This document shows, in pieces, positions 38,858-48,734 of a DNA stretch of 64,000 bases. Below the pieces are notes generated by a model. It did no database searches and was not told the origin of the DNA. It saw only the letters and a program-made list of their open reading frames with translations. This DNA is from DATLLN01 sp963797175 (GTDB lineage Bacteria > Actinomycetota > Thermoleophilia > Gaiellales > JAICJC01), in the NCBI GenBank assembly GCA_963797175.1, contig CAWCOL010000009.1:992001-1056000 (forward strand). The letters are read 5' to 3'. Both the position numbers and the translations under genes were made by a program. Every line of letters starts with the position of its first letter. The first letter of the stretch is position 1.

Positions 38858-40390
38858 GAGGAAGTGGCGGCGGCCGGTGAAAACCATCGCGATGCCCAGC
38901 TGCTCGGCCGCCTCGATCACCTCGGCGTCCCGCTTCGAGCCGCCGGGCTGGATGATCGCCTTGACGCCGGCGCCGACCGCGGCCCGCGGGCCGTCGTCGA
39001 ACGGGAAGAAGGCGTCGGAGGCGAGCACCGCGCCTGAGGCCCGCGCGCCGGCCTTCTGCGTGGCGAGCAGCACGGCGTCCACCCGGCTCATCTGACCGGC
39101 TCCGAGCCCGACCGTCGCCAGGTCGCGCGCGATCACGATCGCGTTCGAGCGCAGGTACTTGCACACCCGCCAGGCGAACAGCAGGTCGCCCCAGTCCTTC
39201 TCCGACGGCGCGACGGCCGTCACCACCTGCATCGCGTCGCGGTCGTCCAGCTCGGTGTCGCGGTCCTGCATGAGGACGCCGCCCAGCACCCGCCGGATGT
39301 CCCGCTCGCCGGGGCTCGACTTGCGCCGCTCGCGGTCGTCCAGGATCCGCATGTCCGGCTTCGAGCGCAGCAGCTCGAGGGCGCCGTCCTCGTACCCGGG
39401 GGCGAACAGCACCTCGATGAACTGCTCCCGCAGCGCGCGGGCGAGGTCGAGGCTGACCGGGCGGTTGACGGCGACGACGGCGCCGAACGCCGAGACCGGA
39501 TCGCAGGCCAGCGCCCGCTCGTACGCCTCCTCCACCGTCGCGCCGACCGCGGCGCCGCACGGGTTGGTGTGCTTGACGATGACGCACGTCGGCACCTGGA
39601 AGGCTGCGGTCATCGACCGCGCGGCGTCCAGGTCGGCGAGGTTGTTGAACGAGAGCGCCTTGCCGTTCAGCTGCTCGATCCACGACAGCAGGTGGCGGCG
39701 GGCGGAGGTCTCTGTGTAGAGCGCGGCGCGCTGGTGCGGGTTCTCGCCGTAGGCGAGGTCGCCGGCCTTGACCAGGTCGAGCACCACCCGGTCGGGGAAC
39801 GGCTCGGTGTCGGAGAACCACGCGGAGATCGACGCGTCGTAGCCGGCGGTGTGCGCGAACGCCTCGGCGGCGAGGTCGCGCCGCGTCCCGTCCGACAACG
39901 CCCCGTCCGAGTCGCGCAGCTCGTCGAGGACGAACCCGTACCGCTCCGGGTCGGTGATGACGGCGACCGAATCGAAGTTCTTCGCCGCCGCGCGAATCAT
40001 GGCCGGGCCGCCCACGTCGATGTTGGCGATCACCTCCGCCTCGTCCACGCCGCGCCGGTTGGACACCGCACGGAACGGATAGAGGTTGACGACGACCAGG
40101 TCGATCGCGCGGTAGCCGTGCTCGTCCAGGGCGCGCATGTCCTCCTCGTGGCCGCGGCGGGCGAGGATGCCCGCGTGGACGGCCGGGTGCAGCGTCTTGA
40201 CGCGGCCGCCCAGCATCTCCGAGGCGCCGGTCAGGTCCTCGACCGCCGTGAACGGGATGCCCGCCTCCTCCAGCGCCCGGGCCGTGCCGGACGTGGAGAC
40301 GAGCTCGACGCCGAACTGGTCGAGGGCACGGGCGAACTCGACAAGGCCGGTCTTGTCGCTGACGGACAGCAGCGCTCGCTCGATCCTCAC
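38852..40390 (-). CDS. purH: Bifunctional AICAR formyltransferase/IMP cyclohydrolase
   Basis: A 512-residue enzyme for the last two steps of IMP synthesis. The cyclohydrolase domain is at the N-terminus (RALLSVSDKTGLVEFARAL, GGRVKTLHPAVHAGILARR), and the transformylase follows from about residue 200 (GENPHQRAALY, QLNGKALSFNNLADLDAA, VIVKHTNPCGAA, DAFFPFDDG, IIQPGGSKRD). It consumes 10-formyl-THF, which ties it to fhs and the demethylation genes of this window. It overlaps purN by 4 nt and is the last gene of the purB-to-purH run. Confidence 0.96.
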   Translation of the reverse strand: MRIERALLSVSDKTGLVEFARALDQFGVELVSTSGTARALEEAGIPFTAVEDLTGASEMLGGRVKTLHPAVHAGILARRGHEEDMRALDEHGYRAIDLVVVNLYPFRAVSNRRGVDEAEVIANIDVGGPAMIRAAAKNFDSVAVITDPERYGFVLDELRDSDGALSDGTRRDLAAEAFAHTAGYDASISAWFSDTEPFPDRVVLDLVKAGDLAYGENPHQRAALYTETSARRHLLSWIEQLNGKALSFNNLADLDAARSMTAAFQVPTCVIVKHTNPCGAAVGATVEEAYERALACDPVSAFGAVVAVNRPVSLDLARALREQFIEVLFAPGYEDGALELLRSKPDMRILDDRERRKSSPGERDIRRVLGGVLMQDRDTELDDRDAMQVVTAVAPSEKDWGDLLFAWRVCKYLRSNAIVIARDLATVGLGAGQMSRVDAVLLATQKAGARASGAVLASDAFFPFDDGPRAAVGAGVKAIIQPGGSKRDAEVIEAAEQLGIAMVFTGRRHFLH

Positions 40391-40950
40391 ACTGGCTCCT
40401 TCACCCGCACACGCCGGCCGAACAACTCGATGCGGCCGGCCGCGTACAGCCGCACCGCCTCGGGAAGCAACCGGTGCTCGATCTCGTGCAAGCGCTCGGT
40501 CACTTCCGCCGGGCGGTCATCATACGAGACCGGCAGCGGCTCCTGCAGGACGATGGGGCCGGAATCGGCCGCGACGTGCTCGCGATCGATCAGGTGGACG
40601 GTCACGCCGGTGACCCGCACGCCGTGGTCGAGCGCGTCGTCCACCGCGTGCGCGCCGGGGAACGCCGGGAGCAGCGACGGGTGCACGTTGAGGATGCGGC
40701 CCGAGAACCGGTCGACGAACCAGGGCGAGAGGATCCGCATGTAGCCCGCCAGGACGACGAGTTCGGCGCCGTGCTCCTCCAGGAACTCGGCGGCCGGCTC
40801 CTCGTCGATCGTGACCAGCACCGGCAGCTGCGCGGTGGCGGCCCGCTCCAGCCCGTATGCGTCCTCCCGGCTGGAGACGACCGCGGCGACCTCGATGTCG
40901 GGAGCGTCGATCAGCGCCTGGAGGTTCGTGCCCGACCCGGAGATGAGCAC
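40387..40950 (-). CDS. purN: Phosphoribosylglycinamide formyltransferase
   Basis: A protein of about 187 residues (VLISGSGTNLQALIDAP, VLAGYMRILSPWFVDRF, ILNVHPSLLPAFPGAH, GVTVHLIDREHVAADSGPI), using 10-formyl-THF to formylate GAR. The catalytic Asn, His and Asp are all in those motifs. The first beta-strand RVGVLISGSG starts before the GTG at 40950; a CTG at 40962 would include it and would overlap the purM stop. I list GTG 40950 as the nearest standard start, but the true start is unsure. Confidence 0.93.
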   Translation of the reverse strand: MLISGSGTNLQALIDAPDIEVAAVVSSREDAYGLERAATAQLPVLVTIDEEPAAEFLEEHGAELVVLAGYMRILSPWFVDRFSGRILNVHPSLLPAFPGAHAVDDALDHGVRVTGVTVHLIDREHVAADSGPIVLQEPLPVSYDDRPAEVTERLHEIEHRLLPEAVRLYAAGRIELFGRRVRVKEPV

Positions 40951-40958
40951 GCCGACCC

Positions 40959-41981
40959 TCAGCGCAGGGTCACCCCTTGGCCCTCGACCAGGCGGCCGGC
41001 GATCCAGGCCCGCTCGCCGGCGGCCTGGAGGGCGCGCAGCGCCGTGTCGGTGTCCGTCTCGGCGACGACCACCGCGAATCCCAGGCCGAGGTTGAACACG
41101 CGCCGCATCTCGTCCTCCTCGACCCCGAGCGACGCGAGCCAGGCGAACACGGCCGGCCGCTCCCACGAGTCCAGGTCGATCTCGACGCCGAGGCCGTCGG
41201 GCAGCGGCCGGGCGAGGTTGCCGGGGATGCCCCCGCCGGTGACGTGGGCCATCGCCCGAACATCGACCGAGCCGATCAGGCCGCGCACGCCCGCCGCGTA
41301 GATTCGCGTCGGCTCGAGCAGCGCGTCGGCGACCGAAGTGCCGCCCAGCGCCTCCGGGGTGTCGTCGAGGCCGACGCCGGCCCGCTCCAGCAGCGAGCGG
41401 ATCAGGGAGAAGCCGTTCGAGTGCGGCCCGCTCGACGCGAGGCCGATCACCACGTCACCCGCGGTGCAGCGGGCGCCGCCCACCATCTCGCGGCGCTCGC
41501 AGGCGCCGACGCAGAAGCCGGCCAGGTCGAAGTCGTCCTCGCCCATCATCCCCGGGTGCTCGGCGGTCTCGCCGCCGAGCAGCGCGCAGCCGGCCTGGCG
41601 GCAGCCGTCGGCAACGCCCTCCACCAGCTCGGCAATCCGCTCCGGGACGAGCTTACCGCAGGTGATCAGGTCGAGGAAGAAGGCCGGCCGGGCGCCGGTG
41701 GTGATGACGTCGTTGACGCACATCCCGACCAGGTCGACGCCGAGCCCGTGCAGCCGCCCGGCCGCCGCGCCCAGCAGGATCTTGGTGCCGACGCCGTCGC
41801 AGCCGGCCGCCAGCAGCGGGTCGCCGAGGCTGGGCGCATACAGCCCGGCGAAGCCGCCCAGACCGCCCAGGACGGGGGCTGTGGCCGTCGACGCGATCGC
41901 CGTGCGGATGCGGCCGACGACCTCGTCGGCCGCGTCCAGGCTGACCCCCGAGGAGGCGTAGGTCAGCGGCTCGTCGCTCAA
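40959..41981 (-). CDS. purM: Phosphoribosylformylglycinamidine cyclo-ligase (AIR synthetase)
   Basis: A 340-residue PurM (TYASSGVSLDAADEVVGRIR, CDGVGTKILLGAAAGRLHGLGVDLVGMCVNDV, GGETAEHPGMMGEDDFDLAGFCVG, HVTGGGIPGNLARPLP, FNLGLGFAVVV). It closes the imidazole ring of AIR with ATP. The start is TTG 41981, whose TTGA overlaps the purF stop. Confidence 0.95.
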   Translation of the reverse strand: MSDEPLTYASSGVSLDAADEVVGRIRTAIASTATAPVLGGLGGFAGLYAPSLGDPLLAAGCDGVGTKILLGAAAGRLHGLGVDLVGMCVNDVITTGARPAFFLDLITCGKLVPERIAELVEGVADGCRQAGCALLGGETAEHPGMMGEDDFDLAGFCVGACERREMVGGARCTAGDVVIGLASSGPHSNGFSLIRSLLERAGVGLDDTPEALGGTSVADALLEPTRIYAAGVRGLIGSVDVRAMAHVTGGGIPGNLARPLPDGLGVEIDLDSWERPAVFAWLASLGVEEDEMRRVFNLGLGFAVVVAETDTDTALRALQAAGERAWIAGRLVEGQGVTLR

Positions 41982-43387
41982 CCGGCCGCCGCCCTCGCCG
42001 GCTCGAAGCGCAGCTTGGACAGGCGCATCTCGTCGGGGATCGCGGTCGGGTACTCGCCCGTCAGGCAGGCCCGGCAGAAGCGGTCGGCGGGCTGCTCGGT
42101 CGCCGCCTGGAGCCCCTCCAGCGAGAGGTAGGCGAGCGAGGTCGCGCCCAGCGCGTCGCGCACCTGCTGCACGTTGCGGCCGGCCGCGATCAGCTGGTTC
42201 TGGTCGGCCATGTCGATGCCGTAGAAGCAGGGCGAGATGATCGGCGGCGAGGAGATGCGCAGGTGCACCTCGCGGGCGCCGGCCTCGAACAGCATGGCCA
42301 CCAGCTTGCGGGTGGTGGAGCCGCGGACGATCGAGTCGTCGACGACGATCACCCGCTTGCCCTCGAGCACGCTGCGCAGGACGTTGAACTTGAGCCGCAC
42401 GCCCCGCTCGCGCAGCCCCTGGTCGGGCTGGATGAACGTGCGGCCGACGTAGCGGTTCTTGACAAGGCCCTCGCCGAACGGGATCCCCGCCGCCTGCGCG
42501 TACCCGACAGCGGCGGGCGTGCCCGAGTCGGGCACCGGGATGACGACGTCGGCATCGACCGGCGCCTCCTCCGCGAGCCGCCGACCCATCTGCACGCGCG
42601 CCTCGTACAGGCCGCGGCCCTGGAGGGAGGTGTCCGGCCGGGCGAAGTAGATGTACTCGAAGATGCAGAGCGAGGCGCTGCGCGCGGGCGCGGCCTGGCT
42701 GAAGCGGGCGCCGCGGTCGTCGATCACGACCAGCTCGCCCGGCGCCAACTCGCGCTCGATCCGGGCGCCGATGATGTCGAGCGCGCAGCTCTCGGAGGCC
42801 AGCACCCAGCTGTCGTCAAGCCGGCCGACGACCAGCGGCCGGATGCCGTCCGGGTCGCGGAAGCCGGCGACGGCGTTCTCGGACAGGACGACGGCCGCGA
42901 AGGCGCCGTCGATCTGGCCCATCGTGTCGGTCACCGCAGCCTCCAGGTCGCCCGACTCGTGGTGGGCGATCAGTGCCGCGATCACCTCCGTGTCCGAGGT
43001 CGAGCGCAGCCGCACACGACGGTCGCGCAGCTCCTCGCGCAGGGCGGTCGTGTTGGTCAGGTTGCCGTTGTGGCCGAGCGCGACCGTGCGCCCGCCGGCG
43101 TGCTGGACGATCGGCTGCGCGTTCTGCCATACGGTCGAGCCGGTGGTCGAGTAGCGCGTGTGGCCGATCGCCATCCGCCCGGGCAGTGCCGTCAGCTTCG
43201 GCTCGTCGAACACCTGGTTGACCAGCCCCATGTCGCGCATGGCCGTCACCCGGCTGCCGTCCGACACGGCGATGCCGGCGCTCTCCTGGCCCCGGTGCTG
43301 CAGCGCGTAGAGCCCGAAGTACGTGAGCCGGGCGACGTCGCGGTCAGGCGCACCGACCGGGTCGTAGATGCCGAAGATGCCGCACAT
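41978..43387 (-). CDS. purF: Amidophosphoribosyltransferase
   Basis: A 469-residue enzyme for the first committed purine step. Cys2 after the initiator Met (MCGIFGIYDP) is the glutaminase nucleophile, with no propeptide. HRGQESAGIAV and GHTRYSTTG are in the glutaminase domain; VIVVDDSIVRGSTTRKLV is the PRPP loop. FCRACLTGEYP near the C-terminus keeps the Cys pair of the iron-sulfur type (as in Bacillus PurF). ATGA overlap with purL. Confidence 0.96.
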   Translation of the reverse strand: MCGIFGIYDPVGAPDRDVARLTYFGLYALQHRGQESAGIAVSDGSRVTAMRDMGLVNQVFDEPKLTALPGRMAIGHTRYSTTGSTVWQNAQPIVQHAGGRTVALGHNGNLTNTTALREELRDRRVRLRSTSDTEVIAALIAHHESGDLEAAVTDTMGQIDGAFAAVVLSENAVAGFRDPDGIRPLVVGRLDDSWVLASESCALDIIGARIERELAPGELVVIDDRGARFSQAAPARSASLCIFEYIYFARPDTSLQGRGLYEARVQMGRRLAEEAPVDADVVIPVPDSGTPAAVGYAQAAGIPFGEGLVKNRYVGRTFIQPDQGLRERGVRLKFNVLRSVLEGKRVIVVDDSIVRGSTTRKLVAMLFEAGAREVHLRISSPPIISPCFYGIDMADQNQLIAAGRNVQQVRDALGATSLAYLSLEGLQAATEQPADRFCRACLTGEYPTAIPDEMRLSKLRFEPARAAAG

Positions 43388-45561
43388 CAGGCGCGCTCCC
43401 CCGCCATCGCCGCGGGCAGGGCCGCGTCATGCATCGCCGCCGCCTCGCCCAGCGACAGGTCGATCTCGTCGCCCAGCCGGATCCGGTCGCCGCCGACCGT
43501 GCCGATCTCGCGCAGCGGCAGGCCGCCGGCCAGCTCGTGCAGCGCGTCCACGTCGGCCGGGCGAGCCGACACCACGGCGCGGCCATCACCCTCGCCGAAC
43601 AGGTCGTCCACCTGGGCGTCGACGCCGACGCCGCCGGTGATCGCCGACTCGCTGACGCAGACGGCGAGGCCGCCCAGCGAGACATCGTGGGCGCTCCGCA
43701 GCAGCCCCTGCGCCGCGGCCGCCGCCAGGAACTCATGCAGCCGCCGCTCCAGCGCGAGGTCGGGCTCGGGCGGGCGGCCGCCCAGCTCGCCCAGCACGAC
43801 CTTCTGGTAGGCGGAGCCGTCCAGCGCCGCGGCGCCGTCGCCGGCCAGCAGCACGACGTCGCCGGCGCGGTCGAAGGCGGCGCGCACGGCCTGCGCCGCG
43901 TCGTCGAGGACGCCGACCACGCCGACGACCGGCGTCGGGTGGATGGCGCGGCCGAAGTGCTCGTTGTAGAGCGAGACGTTGCCGGAGACGACCGGGATCC
44001 CCAGCGCCTCGCAGGCCAGCGACATGCCCTCGATCGACTCGGCCAGCTCGTAGCCGACCTCGGCGCTCTCCGGGTTGCCGAAGTTGAGGCAGTTCGTCAT
44101 CGCGGCCGGGCGGGCGCCGGTGCAGGCGACGTTGCGCGCCGCCTCGCAGACGATGCTGATGCCGCCGCGCCGCGGGTCGAGCGCCGAGCGCCGGCCGTTG
44201 CCGTCCAGGGAGACGGCGATGGCCCGCGAGGACGGCGTCAGCCGGACGACGGCGGCGTCGCCACCGGGCCGGACGACCGTGCCCGAGCCGACCAGCTGGT
44301 CGTACTGGCGGGTGACCCACCGGCGGCTACCGCAGACCGTCGAGCCGAGCAGCGCGCGCAGCGCACCGGCCGCGTCGGCAACCGGGCCGAACGGTCGCGG
44401 CTCGTCCTCCAGCCGCGCGGGCCGCGAGCGGCCGACCTCGTAGCGGGGTGCGCCGTCCACCAGCGTGCCGACCGGGATCGCGCCCACCTCCTCGCCGTCG
44501 AACGACGCGCGGAGCACGCCGTCGTCGGTGATGCGGCCGATCACGGTCGCGTCCACGTCCCAGCGCGCGCAGACCGCCAGCACGCGGTCGAGCAGCGCCG
44601 GCTCGACCACCGCCGCCATCCGCTCCTGCGACTCGGAGATCATGATCTCGAACGGCTCCATGCCCTGCTCGCGCAGCGGCACGGCGGACAGGTCGACCTC
44701 GATGCCGACGCCGCCGCTGGCGGCCATCTCGGAGACGGACGAGGCGAGCCCGGCCGCACCCAGGTCCTGGAGCGAGGCGAGCAGGTCGCCGCCGAGCAGC
44801 TCCAGCGTGCACTCGATCAGCTTCTTGCCCATGAAGGGGTCGCCGATCTGGACGCTCGGCCGCTTCCCGGAGGAGTGCTCGTCGAAGCCCTGCGAGGCCA
44901 GCACCGACGCGCCGCCGATACCGTCCCGACCGGTGCGCGAGCCGTACAGCACGACCAGGTTGCCGGTGCCGCTGGCGCGGGCGCTCTGGAGCCGGTCGGC
45001 CGGCAGCAGGCCGACGCACATCGCGTTGACCAGCGTGTTGTGCTCGTAGGCGTCGTCGAACTCGACCTCGCCGCCGACGTTGGGGACGCCTACGCAGTTG
45101 CCGTACGAGCCAACACCGCGGACGACGCCGCCGAACAGGTGCCGCTGGCGGTCGTCGTCCAGCTCGCCGAAGCGGAGCGAGTCGAGGATCGCGATCGGCC
45201 GGGCGCCCATCGCGAAGATGTCGCGGAGGATCCCGCCGACGCCGGTGGCGGCGCCCTGGAACGGCTCCACGGCGGACGGGTGGTTGTGGCTCTCGACCTT
45301 GAGCGCGACCGCCAGGCCGTCGCCCACATCGATCACGCCGGCGTTCTCGCCCGGGCCCTGGAGCACGCGCTCGCCCGCGGTGGGGAAGCGGCGGAGCAGC
45401 AGGCGCGAATGCTTGTAGCCGCAGTGCTCGCTCCACAGCAGCGAGTAGACCGCCAGCTCGAAGTCGTTCGGGTCTCGCTCGATCAGTGCCTGGATACGGG
45501 CAAGCTCGGCGTCCGTGAGGCCGAGCGCGCGATGCAAAGGCTGTGGCGAGACAGCGTTCAA
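43387..45561 (-). CDS. purL: Phosphoribosylformylglycinamidine synthase large (PurL) subunit
   Basis: A roughly 724-residue small-type PurL that works with PurQ and PurS. Landmarks: LYSLLWSEHCGYKHSRLLL-type start (AVYSLLWSEHCGYKHSR), VALKVESHNHPSAVEPFQGAATGVGGILRDIF, SQGFDEHSSGKRPSVQIGDPF, LQDLGAAGLASSVSEMAASGG and NCLNFGNPE. No ATG or GTG is present before the conserved region; TTG 45561 and TTG 45537 are the candidates and I list the first. PurQ ends 47 nt upstream. Confidence 0.95.
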   Translation of the reverse strand: MNAVSPQPLHRALGLTDAELARIQALIERDPNDFELAVYSLLWSEHCGYKHSRLLLRRFPTAGERVLQGPGENAGVIDVGDGLAVALKVESHNHPSAVEPFQGAATGVGGILRDIFAMGARPIAILDSLRFGELDDDRQRHLFGGVVRGVGSYGNCVGVPNVGGEVEFDDAYEHNTLVNAMCVGLLPADRLQSARASGTGNLVVLYGSRTGRDGIGGASVLASQGFDEHSSGKRPSVQIGDPFMGKKLIECTLELLGGDLLASLQDLGAAGLASSVSEMAASGGVGIEVDLSAVPLREQGMEPFEIMISESQERMAAVVEPALLDRVLAVCARWDVDATVIGRITDDGVLRASFDGEEVGAIPVGTLVDGAPRYEVGRSRPARLEDEPRPFGPVADAAGALRALLGSTVCGSRRWVTRQYDQLVGSGTVVRPGGDAAVVRLTPSSRAIAVSLDGNGRRSALDPRRGGISIVCEAARNVACTGARPAAMTNCLNFGNPESAEVGYELAESIEGMSLACEALGIPVVSGNVSLYNEHFGRAIHPTPVVGVVGVLDDAAQAVRAAFDRAGDVVLLAGDGAAALDGSAYQKVVLGELGGRPPEPDLALERRLHEFLAAAAAQGLLRSAHDVSLGGLAVCVSESAITGGVGVDAQVDDLFGEGDGRAVVSARPADVDALHELAGGLPLREIGTVGGDRIRLGDEIDLSLGEAAAMHDAALPAAMAGERA

Positions 45562-45608
45562 GGCCTGAGGAATGCTACCCGACGGGGCGGCGGAACCTGT
45601 CCGGTCGG

Positions 45609-46283
45609 CTACGCGGCGACCGGGCTTCGGGCGAGGTCGAGCAGCCCGCGGAGCACGATCTGGCCGTCGACCGAGCCGAGCAGCGGGTCGACCGCGTGCT
45701 CGGGGTGCGGCATCAGCGCGGCGACGTTGCCCCGCTCGTTGGCGACGCACGCCACCGAGCCGACCGAGCCATTCGGGTTCTCGCGGTAGCGCAGCAGCAC
45801 CTGGCCGTTCTCCTCCAGGGCGGCGACCGTCTCCGGATCGGCGAACCAGCAGCCGTCGTGGTGCTTGACCGGGATCGAGATGACGTCGCCCGGCTCGCAG
45901 CCGGGGAGCCAGGGCGACCGCGTCTCGACGACGAGGTCGGCGTCCAGGCAGCGGAACTCCAGCGAGAGGTTGGTGCGCAGGACGCCCGGCACGAGCCGGG
46001 TCTCGGTCAGCACCTGGAAGCCGTTGCAGACGCCCAGCACCGGCCGGCCCGCCTCGGCGTGCTCGCGCACGGCGGCCATCACCGGCGAGAGCGCCGCCAG
46101 CGCGCCCGGCCGCAGGTGGTCGCCGTAGGAGAAGCCGCCGGGCACGATCACCGCGTCCACCCCGCGCAGGTCGGCGTCGCCGTGCCACAGCGCGACCGGC
46201 TCGCCGCCGACCAGCTCGACGGCGCGCAGCGCGTCGCGGTCGTCGCAGGAGCCGGGGAAGACGACCACGCCGACGCGGGTCAC
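45609..46283 (-). CDS. purQ: Phosphoribosylformylglycinamidine synthase glutaminase subunit
   Basis: A 224-residue class I glutamine amidotransferase: RVGVVVFPGSCDDRDAL, PGGFSYGDHLRPGALAA, the nucleophile in VLGVCNGFQVLTE and the catalytic His-Glu in LMPHPEHAVD. It supplies ammonia to PurL. 4-nt overlap with purS. Confidence 0.96.
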   Translation of the reverse strand: MTRVGVVVFPGSCDDRDALRAVELVGGEPVALWHGDADLRGVDAVIVPGGFSYGDHLRPGALAALSPVMAAVREHAEAGRPVLGVCNGFQVLTETRLVPGVLRTNLSLEFRCLDADLVVETRSPWLPGCEPGDVISIPVKHHDGCWFADPETVAALEENGQVLLRYRENPNGSVGSVACVANERGNVAALMPHPEHAVDPLLGSVDGQIVLRGLLDLARSPVAA

Positions 46284-46522
46284 GCCGGCACCACCTCGAG
46301 CTCGAACTGCTCGATCAGCGGGTTCGACAGCACCTTCTCGGCGATCTCGCCGGCGATCCGCCGCGCGCCATCCTCGTCCGCCGCCTCGACGTCGAGGTCG
46401 AACACCTTGCCCGCCCGCACACCGGCGGCGGGGTAGCCCAGGCCCGCCAGCGAGCGGCGCACCGCCTCGCCCTGGGGATCGAGGATCCCGTCGCGGGGCC
46501 GCACCAGCACGGTCACCTTCAT
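46280..46522 (-). CDS. purS: Phosphoribosylformylglycinamidine synthase subunit PurS
   Basis: An 80-residue bridging subunit (MKVTVLVRPRDGILDPQGEAV, GKVFDLDVEAADEDGARR, VLSNPLIEQFELEV) that lets PurQ and small PurL act together. 4-nt overlaps with purC and purQ. Confidence 0.93.
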   Translation of the reverse strand: MKVTVLVRPRDGILDPQGEAVRRSLAGLGYPAAGVRAGKVFDLDVEAADEDGARRIAGEIAEKVLSNPLIEQFELEVVPA

Positions 46523-47418
46523 TGCACTCCCATCCGTCGCAGGTACTCGGCGAGAGGCTCGCCGGTGAGGCGCTCGTACGCCTCCAGGTAGCGGCCGCGG
46601 GTGCCCTCGACCACGTCCGGGGGCAGCTCGGGGCCGGGCGCCGTCTTGTCCCAGTCCAGCGTCTCCAGGTGGTCGCGCACGAACTGCTTGTCGTAGGACG
46701 GCGGCGACTGGCCGGGAGCGTAGCCCTCGACCGGCCAGAAGCGCGACGAGTCGGGCGTCAGCAGCTCGTCGCCCAGCACCACCTCGCCGCTCTGGTCGAT
46801 GCCGAACTCGAGCTTCGTGTCCGCCAGGATGATGCCGCGCTCGAGCGCGTAGGCCGCGCCCTCCTCGTAGATCGCGAGCGAGAGCTGCTCGATCCGGTCG
46901 AGCCGCTCGTCGCCGACCAGCAGCCGCGCGTCGGAGCGGCTGATGTTGATGTCGTGGCCCGCGGTGTTCTTCGTCGCCGGCGTGAAGATCGCGTTGGGCA
47001 GCCGGTCGGCCTCGCGCAGCCCGTCGGGCAGCGAGTGCCCGCAGACGGCGCCGGACGCCCGGTAGTCCTTCCAGCCCGAGCCTGCCAGGTAGCCGCGGAC
47101 GACGCACTCGATCGGCAGCATCGCCAGCCGCCGCACCAGCATCGACCGGCCCGCCAGGTCGGGGTCCTGGCGCGCCTCCTCGGGGAAGGAGCCCTGCCGC
47201 ACGGAGATCATGTGGTTCGGCACCAGCCGGTCGGTGCGCTCGAACCAGAAGCGGGACAGCGCGGTCAGCACGCGGCCCTTGTCCGGGATCGGCGTCGGCA
47301 TGATCACGTCGAACGCCGAGATCCGGTCGGAAGCGACCAGCAGCAGCTTGTCGCCGAAGCGGTACAGCTCACGCACCTTGCCGGAGCCCTCGTGCACCGT
47401 TGCCAGGCTGTCAGACAC
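46519..47418 (-). CDS. purC: SAICAR synthetase
   Basis: A 299-residue PurC: GSGKVRELYRFGDKLLLVASDRISAFDVIMPTPIPDKG, ECVVRGYLAGSGWKDY, ADTKLEFGID and DKQFVRDHLE are family motifs. It joins CAIR and aspartate with ATP. GTG start at 47418, overlapping purB by 8 nt. It is the longer (about 300-residue) form, unlike the 240-residue Bacillus type. Confidence 0.95.
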   Translation of the reverse strand: MSDSLATVHEGSGKVRELYRFGDKLLLVASDRISAFDVIMPTPIPDKGRVLTALSRFWFERTDRLVPNHMISVRQGSFPEEARQDPDLAGRSMLVRRLAMLPIECVVRGYLAGSGWKDYRASGAVCGHSLPDGLREADRLPNAIFTPATKNTAGHDINISRSDARLLVGDERLDRIEQLSLAIYEEGAAYALERGIILADTKLEFGIDQSGEVVLGDELLTPDSSRFWPVEGYAPGQSPPSYDKQFVRDHLETLDWDKTAPGPELPPDVVEGTRGRYLEAYERLTGEPLAEYLRRMGVQ

Positions 47419-48724
47419 GCGTCACCCCCAGTCGCTCGGTCGTCCGGTCGAACACGTCGTCGACGTGCCGCAGAAAGTTGTCAAGATCGAAGACGGCGTC
47501 CAGCGCGTCGGCGTCGAGTAGCGCGGCGCTCTCCGGATCCGCCTCGAGCAGCGCCCGCAGCGGCAGCTCCTCGTCCCAGGCCCGCATCGCGTTGCGCTGC
47601 ACCACGTCGTACGCGCCCTCCCGTGACATGCCCGCCTCGACCAGGGCCAGCAGGGCTCGCCCGGAGAACACCAGGCCGTGCGACGCCTCCAGGTTGCGGG
47701 CCATCCGCTCGGGATCGACGCCGAGGCCCTCGATCAGCCAGGTGTAGCGGTCGAGCATGTAGTCGAGGGCGATGGTCGAGTCGGGGAGCACGATGCGCTC
47801 CGCCGACGAGTGGGAGATGTCGCGCTCGTGCCAGAGCGGGATGTCCTCGAGGCCGACGATCGCGTTGGCGCGCAGCACCCGGGCGAGGCCGCTGATGCGC
47901 TCGCACACGATCGGGTTGCGCTTGTGGGGCATCGCCGACGAGCCCTTCTGGCCGCGGGCGAACGGCTCCAGCACCTCACGCACCTCGGTGCGCTGCAGGT
48001 GCCGCACCTCCGTGGCGAAGCGGTCGAGCGAGCTGCCGGTCACGGCCAGCGCGGCCAGCAGCGTCGCGTGGCGGTCGCGCGGGACGACCTGCGTGGCGAC
48101 GTCCTCTGCCTCCAGGCCCAGCGCCGTCAGCGCGTACTCCTCCAGCCGCGGGTCGCTGTTGGCGTACGTGCCAACAGCCCCGGACAGCTTGCCGACGCGA
48201 ACGCCCTCGAACGCGGCCAGCAGGCGGTCGCGGTCGCGCCGCAGCTCGCACGCCCAGCCGAGCAGCTTCAGCCCGAAGGTGGTCGGCTCGGCATGGACGC
48301 CGTGCGTGCGGCCGATGGTCGGCGTGTGGCGGAACTCCTCGGCCCGCACCAGCGTCGCCCGCTCGGCCCGCTCGAGCGCGGCCACCAGCAGCTCGCCGGC
48401 GTCGCGCAGCTGCAGGGCGAGAGCGGTGTCGACCACGTCCGAGGACGTCAGGCCGTGATGGAACCAGCGGCCCTCCGGCCCGACGCGCTCGGCGATCGAC
48501 TCGGTGAAGGCGAGCACGTCGTGGTGGGTGCGGGCCTCGATCTCCTGGATGCGGGCGACGTCGATCGCCGCGTGCTCGCGGACGGAGGCCAGCGCCTCGG
48601 CCGGCACGACGCCCAGCTCGACCGATGCGGCGAGGGCGGCGATCTCGACGTCGAGCCACCGCTGAAAACGGCGCTCGTCCGACCAGACGGCGCCCATCGC
48701 GGGGCGGGTGTAACGCGAGATCAC
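47411..48724 (-). CDS. purB: Adenylosuccinate lyase
   Basis: A 437-residue lyase acting twice in purine synthesis. It begins VISRYTRPAMGAVWSDERRFQRWLDVEI; HHGLTSSDVVDTALALQL and TIGRTHGVHAEPTTFGLK hold active-site residues, and GSSAMPHKRNPIVCERISGL is the fumarase-superfamily signature with the catalytic Ser loop. The GTG at 48724 matches the usual start of the family. TAGACT lies 10 nt upstream, so the transcript is leaderless or nearly so. It heads the purB-C-S-Q-L-F-M-N-H run. Confidence 0.95.
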   Translation of the reverse strand: MISRYTRPAMGAVWSDERRFQRWLDVEIAALAASVELGVVPAEALASVREHAAIDVARIQEIEARTHHDVLAFTESIAERVGPEGRWFHHGLTSSDVVDTALALQLRDAGELLVAALERAERATLVRAEEFRHTPTIGRTHGVHAEPTTFGLKLLGWACELRRDRDRLLAAFEGVRVGKLSGAVGTYANSDPRLEEYALTALGLEAEDVATQVVPRDRHATLLAALAVTGSSLDRFATEVRHLQRTEVREVLEPFARGQKGSSAMPHKRNPIVCERISGLARVLRANAIVGLEDIPLWHERDISHSSAERIVLPDSTIALDYMLDRYTWLIEGLGVDPERMARNLEASHGLVFSGRALLALVEAGMSREGAYDVVQRNAMRAWDEELPLRALLEADPESAALLDADALDAVFDLDNFLRHVDDVFDRTTERLGVTRV

Positions 48725-48734
48725 AGCTGGAATG